A stretch of 43,113 bases of DNA from NCBI RefSeq assembly GCF_009720835.1, contig NZ_WNKZ01000052.1:1-43113 (forward strand), read 5' to 3'. Made by a program: the position numbers and the translations under genes. This DNA comes from Pseudoduganella buxea (GTDB lineage Bacteria; Pseudomonadota; Gammaproteobacteria; Burkholderiales; Burkholderiaceae_D). Positions 40,184 through 43,113 of the stretch are shown in pieces; position 1 is the first letter of the stretch; every line of letters begins with the position of its first letter. Under the pieces are notes generated by a model. The model searched no databases, was not told where the DNA came from, and saw only the letters and a program-made list of their open reading frames with translations.

Positions 40184-42988
40184 GCCACCACCGCGGCAAG
40201 TGGCGAGCCCGACCGAAGCGCCTTGATCAGGCATTCGACGCAAACCGGTGCACCGGTTGGCAGTCGGGGCATCGGGTAGTCCAGTGAGTCCGGTGCATCG
40301 AAGCTTTTCTTGCCCGCGTTGATGGTGATCTTACCGGGGCCTTGAACTGTAATATTCCCGCCCTCGATCGTGATGTTTGCGCCGCCCGCCGTCGATAAAC
40401 TGATACGCTTGGCTGCTGCCCAATCGACATGCGCGTTGGCACTGACGATCGTCACCTCATCCCTTGCCTGGATGCTCAGCGTATCGGATTGCGCCTGCAT
40501 GTCCAGCTCATCTTTGGCAGTGATCAGTTGCAAGCCCAGGCCGCCATCTGCGGGCGCCATCGCGCCGCCCAGGATACCGATCGCCTGGCCAGTGTGCATG
40601 CGGAACTGTCCGCCGGCCACGAATTGCGTATCCTGGCCACTCATCAGTGTGATTGCTTCGCCATTGGCCAATTGCACACTGTGACCCGCCGTGACCCCCA
40701 GACCGCCTTTGGCCGATAGTGCAATAAGCGGATCAGTCGAGTGTGGAAGTTTTCCTCCGCCCGGATCGGTTGATTTTTCCGAAGCGTCGGCTTTTGCAGC
40801 ATCGAGCGATTCGGCATCGACCATCCCGGATACGGCCTTGAGCATCGCGGCCAACGGCGCAGCTTGTTCGTCAATGACGCTCGCGTCGGCGTTGATCGTT
40901 CCCACATGCATTGCCAGCGCAACTGTTTTATGGGTGATTGCTGCGTCGCTGAACGTTTTCGCTATTTGTGTGGCCTGCTTCAGCAGGGCGATACCTGCGG
41001 CATTGTCCCCGGCAGGATCACGTCCTTGCGCTGCGTGCGTCATTCGGTAACTCGACACCAACAATCCAGCGCCCCCCCGAACCGCGCCGTACGCATCCGT
41101 GCGCAGTTCAACGCCTTGACCACGCAGGCTGCCGCGATAGTTGTCCGCGCTGTGGATCAGGTGACCCAGGTTCAGCTCACTGGCCGCATGACTGGATTTG
41201 AGCTGAATACGGCCTTGCGCGTCGGTGTCATCGAAGACCAGTTGGTTATAGCCGGTGCCACCGAATTCCTTGGTCCGCACGCCCCACTGGGCGGCACCAT
41301 TGCGGTGACCGTTGCTGTCGGCGGAAGCGCCGTGCCACACCGGGCTGTTTCCCGAGGCCAGATTGCCTTGTCCGGAAGTGGCATGGTCATGGGCCGGCGC
41401 GAAGCTGTCCATGCTGCCATCATCTCCAGCTCGGCCGCCTGGCGTGGGTACGACGCCACCTTCGCCTCGGCCATTGTAGAGTGCCCCCACGATGATCGGA
41501 CGATCGATGTCGTTCTCGAGGAATTGCACAAGCACTTCCTGGCCAATGCGGGGCAGGAACTGGCTGCCCATGCCTCCGCCAGCCGAACGCTGTGCGACAC
41601 GCACCCAGCAACTGGCATTTTCGTCCTGCCAGTGAAAGCGGATGCGTACACGGCCGAGTGCATCGCAAAACAATTCGTCGGCACCCTGCGCGCTGGTGTC
41701 GCCGTTCGCCCCAACAACGAGGGCGGTCTGGCTGCCGTGCGCGACCGGCCGTGGATGGCTGCGTAGCGCTCCGTGGCTGTCGATAAAGGCCGGTCGCCAT
41801 GGCACCGCTGCTGCGATCGCGTCGAGACAGTTCGCGTAACCCGTAGCGCGTGCCTGGGTCAGGACGGCATCAACGAATTCCGGGACGTCATCAGGCAGCA
41901 ACTCTTCCAATAATTCCGGGATCGCGCCCAGGATCTCGGCGACTGCATCCCTGGCGTCGGACGGCAGATTATTAATGCCGATACTGAAAACCCGTATGGC
42001 CACGTAGGCAGCGCCGTTGGCACTGCTCGCCAGGGGGCTATCGACCAGAGCGAATCGCTTACCCGGGCGCAGCGAGCGTACCGTCGAGCGCATGGACCAA
42101 GTGGCGCCGGCAACCTCGACGCTTCAGCGTGGAGCGTTGCGTAGTGTTCGGCATGGCCGGCATGGGCGAACGAATAATGCCCTGGTGCTTCGTAATGTTC
42201 CAGCATCGGCAGGGACTTGCGACTGGATTGCGTTGTTGCCACGCTGGCCTTGACGATTTTCTTCGACTTGTAGTCATAGCTGAGCATGGCGCTTTCGCTG
42301 GGGATCAAACGGCGCGTGTTTGAGATGGCCTGGATCGCGTCGCTTTCCTCGCTGGAGCGCGCGGCATGGAATCGGATGCCACCCTTGCTTGCACTGGAGG
42401 TGTCTTCCGCGATTGCCGCACGGTCCACGCTGTCCGAGAACAACACCATGCAATGGTCCTCCTCGACGTCTTCGAAATACCACCCCAAGCCTTCTTCCGT
42501 CAGCAGGCGCGTGACGAAATCGAGGTCGCTCTCGCGGTACTGGCAGCAATAATCTCGCGAGCCTGCGTTAGTGAGAAAGGCATCAACGTCGTCACTCCAC
42601 CGCCAACGAGCCAGCGGCAGATAGGACGCGAAGACTGAATCGATAATCTCCCGGACGTTGCTGTTTTCCCATGCGCGGCTGTTGCGTACTTCGCCCAACT
42701 GCCATAGCCAGGGTGACAGACGCAATCGGTAGCGGGCGAAGCCGCCATCGCTTCCCAGTACGGCTACCGCGGATATATAACCGCGGAAGCTCGCCCGCGT
42801 ACCGTCAGCCAAACTTGCCAGTAATTGCGCGGGCTTGCCGATCAGGATGGATGGTTCGATGTGGGCGCTCAGGGACAAGGCAATAACATCGCGATACCCG
42901 ACCTGCTGCATTCGCTCGTCAGCCACGAATGCTTCGACCAGAAGATTATCGCGAGCAGCTAAACCGGACTGCTCGCTGATGGTCAGTT
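40180..42988 (-). pseudogene. vgrG: vgrG, T6SS spike protein, 5'-truncated and frameshifted
   Basis: The gene encodes the gp27/gp5-like spike that carries effectors. Coding can be followed from the insertion-sequence edge at 42988 (KLTISEQSG) through the gp27-like part (GYISAVAVLGSDGGFARYR, RWRWSDDVDAF), then into a second frame from about 42095 with the OB-fold (GRVRIRFHWQDENASCWVRVAQ, IGQEVLVQFLENDIDRPIIVGALYN) and a DUF2345 beta-helix and C-terminal extension. The switch from the first frame to the second occurs near 42087-42105 (PLGP to MRSTVRS) and equals a one-base deletion. Only about 10-20 N-terminal residues are missing. Unless the frameshift is an error, VgrG is not made whole. Confidence 0.88.
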
Positions 42989-43113
42989 TGAATCGCCACG
43001 AGTTTCCTAGACACTCGCGAGCCGCTTGAAATACTGCTTTTCATACTCGACCGGCGACAAGTCATTGCTGAAGCTGTGCCGGCGCTTCGGATTGTAGAAC
43101 ATCTCGATGTAAT
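42989..43113 (-). mobile_element. IS3-family insertion sequence, right (orfB) end, partial
   Basis: The terminal repeat starts at 42989 as TGAATCGCCACGA and later TAGACACTC, the counterpart of the repeat ending at 124. The element continues beyond the window. It sits at the 5' end of vgrG, in the same orientation as the element at the left edge. Confidence 0.88.
43007..43113 (-). CDS. IS3-family transposase OrfB, C-terminal fragment
   Basis: The frame reads YIEMFYNPKRRHSF, then LSPVEYEKQYFK and a TAG stop at 43007. The Tyr-Asn-x-x-Arg-x-His pattern is the standard C-terminus of IS3 DDE transposases. The catalytic D, D and E residues are outside the window. Confidence 0.92.
   Translation of the reverse strand, partial: YIEMFYNPKRRHSFSNDLSPVEYEKQYFKRLASV

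Noticed and set aside
42085..42110. Programmed ribosomal frameshift in vgrG
   Set aside because: No slippery heptamer or following stem was seen at the junction, and VgrG proteins are not known to need one. A deletion or sequencing error is simpler.
1..43113. Composite transposon bounded by the two IS fragments
   Set aside because: The segment contains essential genes (rplU, rpmA, obgE, ispB), so 43 kb of mobile cargo between direct IS copies is implausible; contig ends at a repeat explain it better.
1..43113. CRISPR arrays, rRNA genes and replication origins
   Set aside because: No regularly spaced direct repeats, rRNA motifs or origin-like iterons were seen while reading both strands.

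Overview
This 43.1 kb window is a GC-rich stretch of a betaproteobacterial chromosome, most probably from the Oxalobacteraceae (Massilia, Duganella, Janthinobacterium type). That reading rests on the order ispB < > rplU-rpmA-obgE-proB, nth overlapping a short soluble rsxB, an intracellular PHB depolymerase with a cysteine nucleophile, a PHA-granule system protein, and high-GC codon use. The genus is inferred from gene content, not measured. Both edges lie inside the two ends of the same kind of IS3-family insertion sequence, about 125 bases each. This is how a draft contig stops at a repeat.

Layout. 1-1669: insertion-sequence end, a tyrosine integrase whose 3' end was overwritten by that element, and tRNA-Pro(CGG), together the tRNA-proximal end of an integrated element. 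1832-6226: ArsC-like reductase, a secreted two-gene carbohydrate operon (GH105 hydrolase plus DUF4861) behind a palindromic operator, and an unknown protein. 6328-11037: a very large helicase-nuclease (DUF4011, superfamily 1 helicase, PD-(D/E)xK-like nuclease, DUF3320). 11050-17625: core genes (FCD GntR regulator, ispB, rplU, rpmA, obgE, proB, nth, rsxB). 17763-27861: metabolism and envelope genes, including a solute-binding protein, PHB depolymerase, TrxR-like ferredoxin reductase, FdxA, a metalloprotease next to an emfourin-like inhibitor, an antiporter, a PHA-system protein, acyl-CoA-binding protein, HU, an anti-sigma-like membrane protein, a small lipoprotein and FKBP. 28108-36004: a forward run of beta-propeller protein, polysaccharide deacetylase, sterol desaturase-like enzyme, EI24-like membrane protein, CinA-type protein, and an unusual class A penicillin-binding-protein-like protein. 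36096-43113: an A+T-richer type VI secretion (T6SS) cargo operon on the minus strand, cut at its 5' end by the second insertion sequence.

The T6SS operon is the most interesting region. It reads vgrG (missing its start and frameshifted), DUF4123 adaptor, a 48-codon frame, DUF3304 lipoprotein, a 52-codon frame, a second DUF3304 lipoprotein, and Tle1 phospholipase. Once the two small frames are included, every neighbouring pair overlaps. The codons for the Gly-Gly-Gly tail of each lipoprotein also form the Shine-Dalgarno sequence for a TTG-started gene that begins inside its last codons. Immunity is therefore translated before the toxin and may be coupled to it.

All functions were read by eye from motifs and context; no database search was run.
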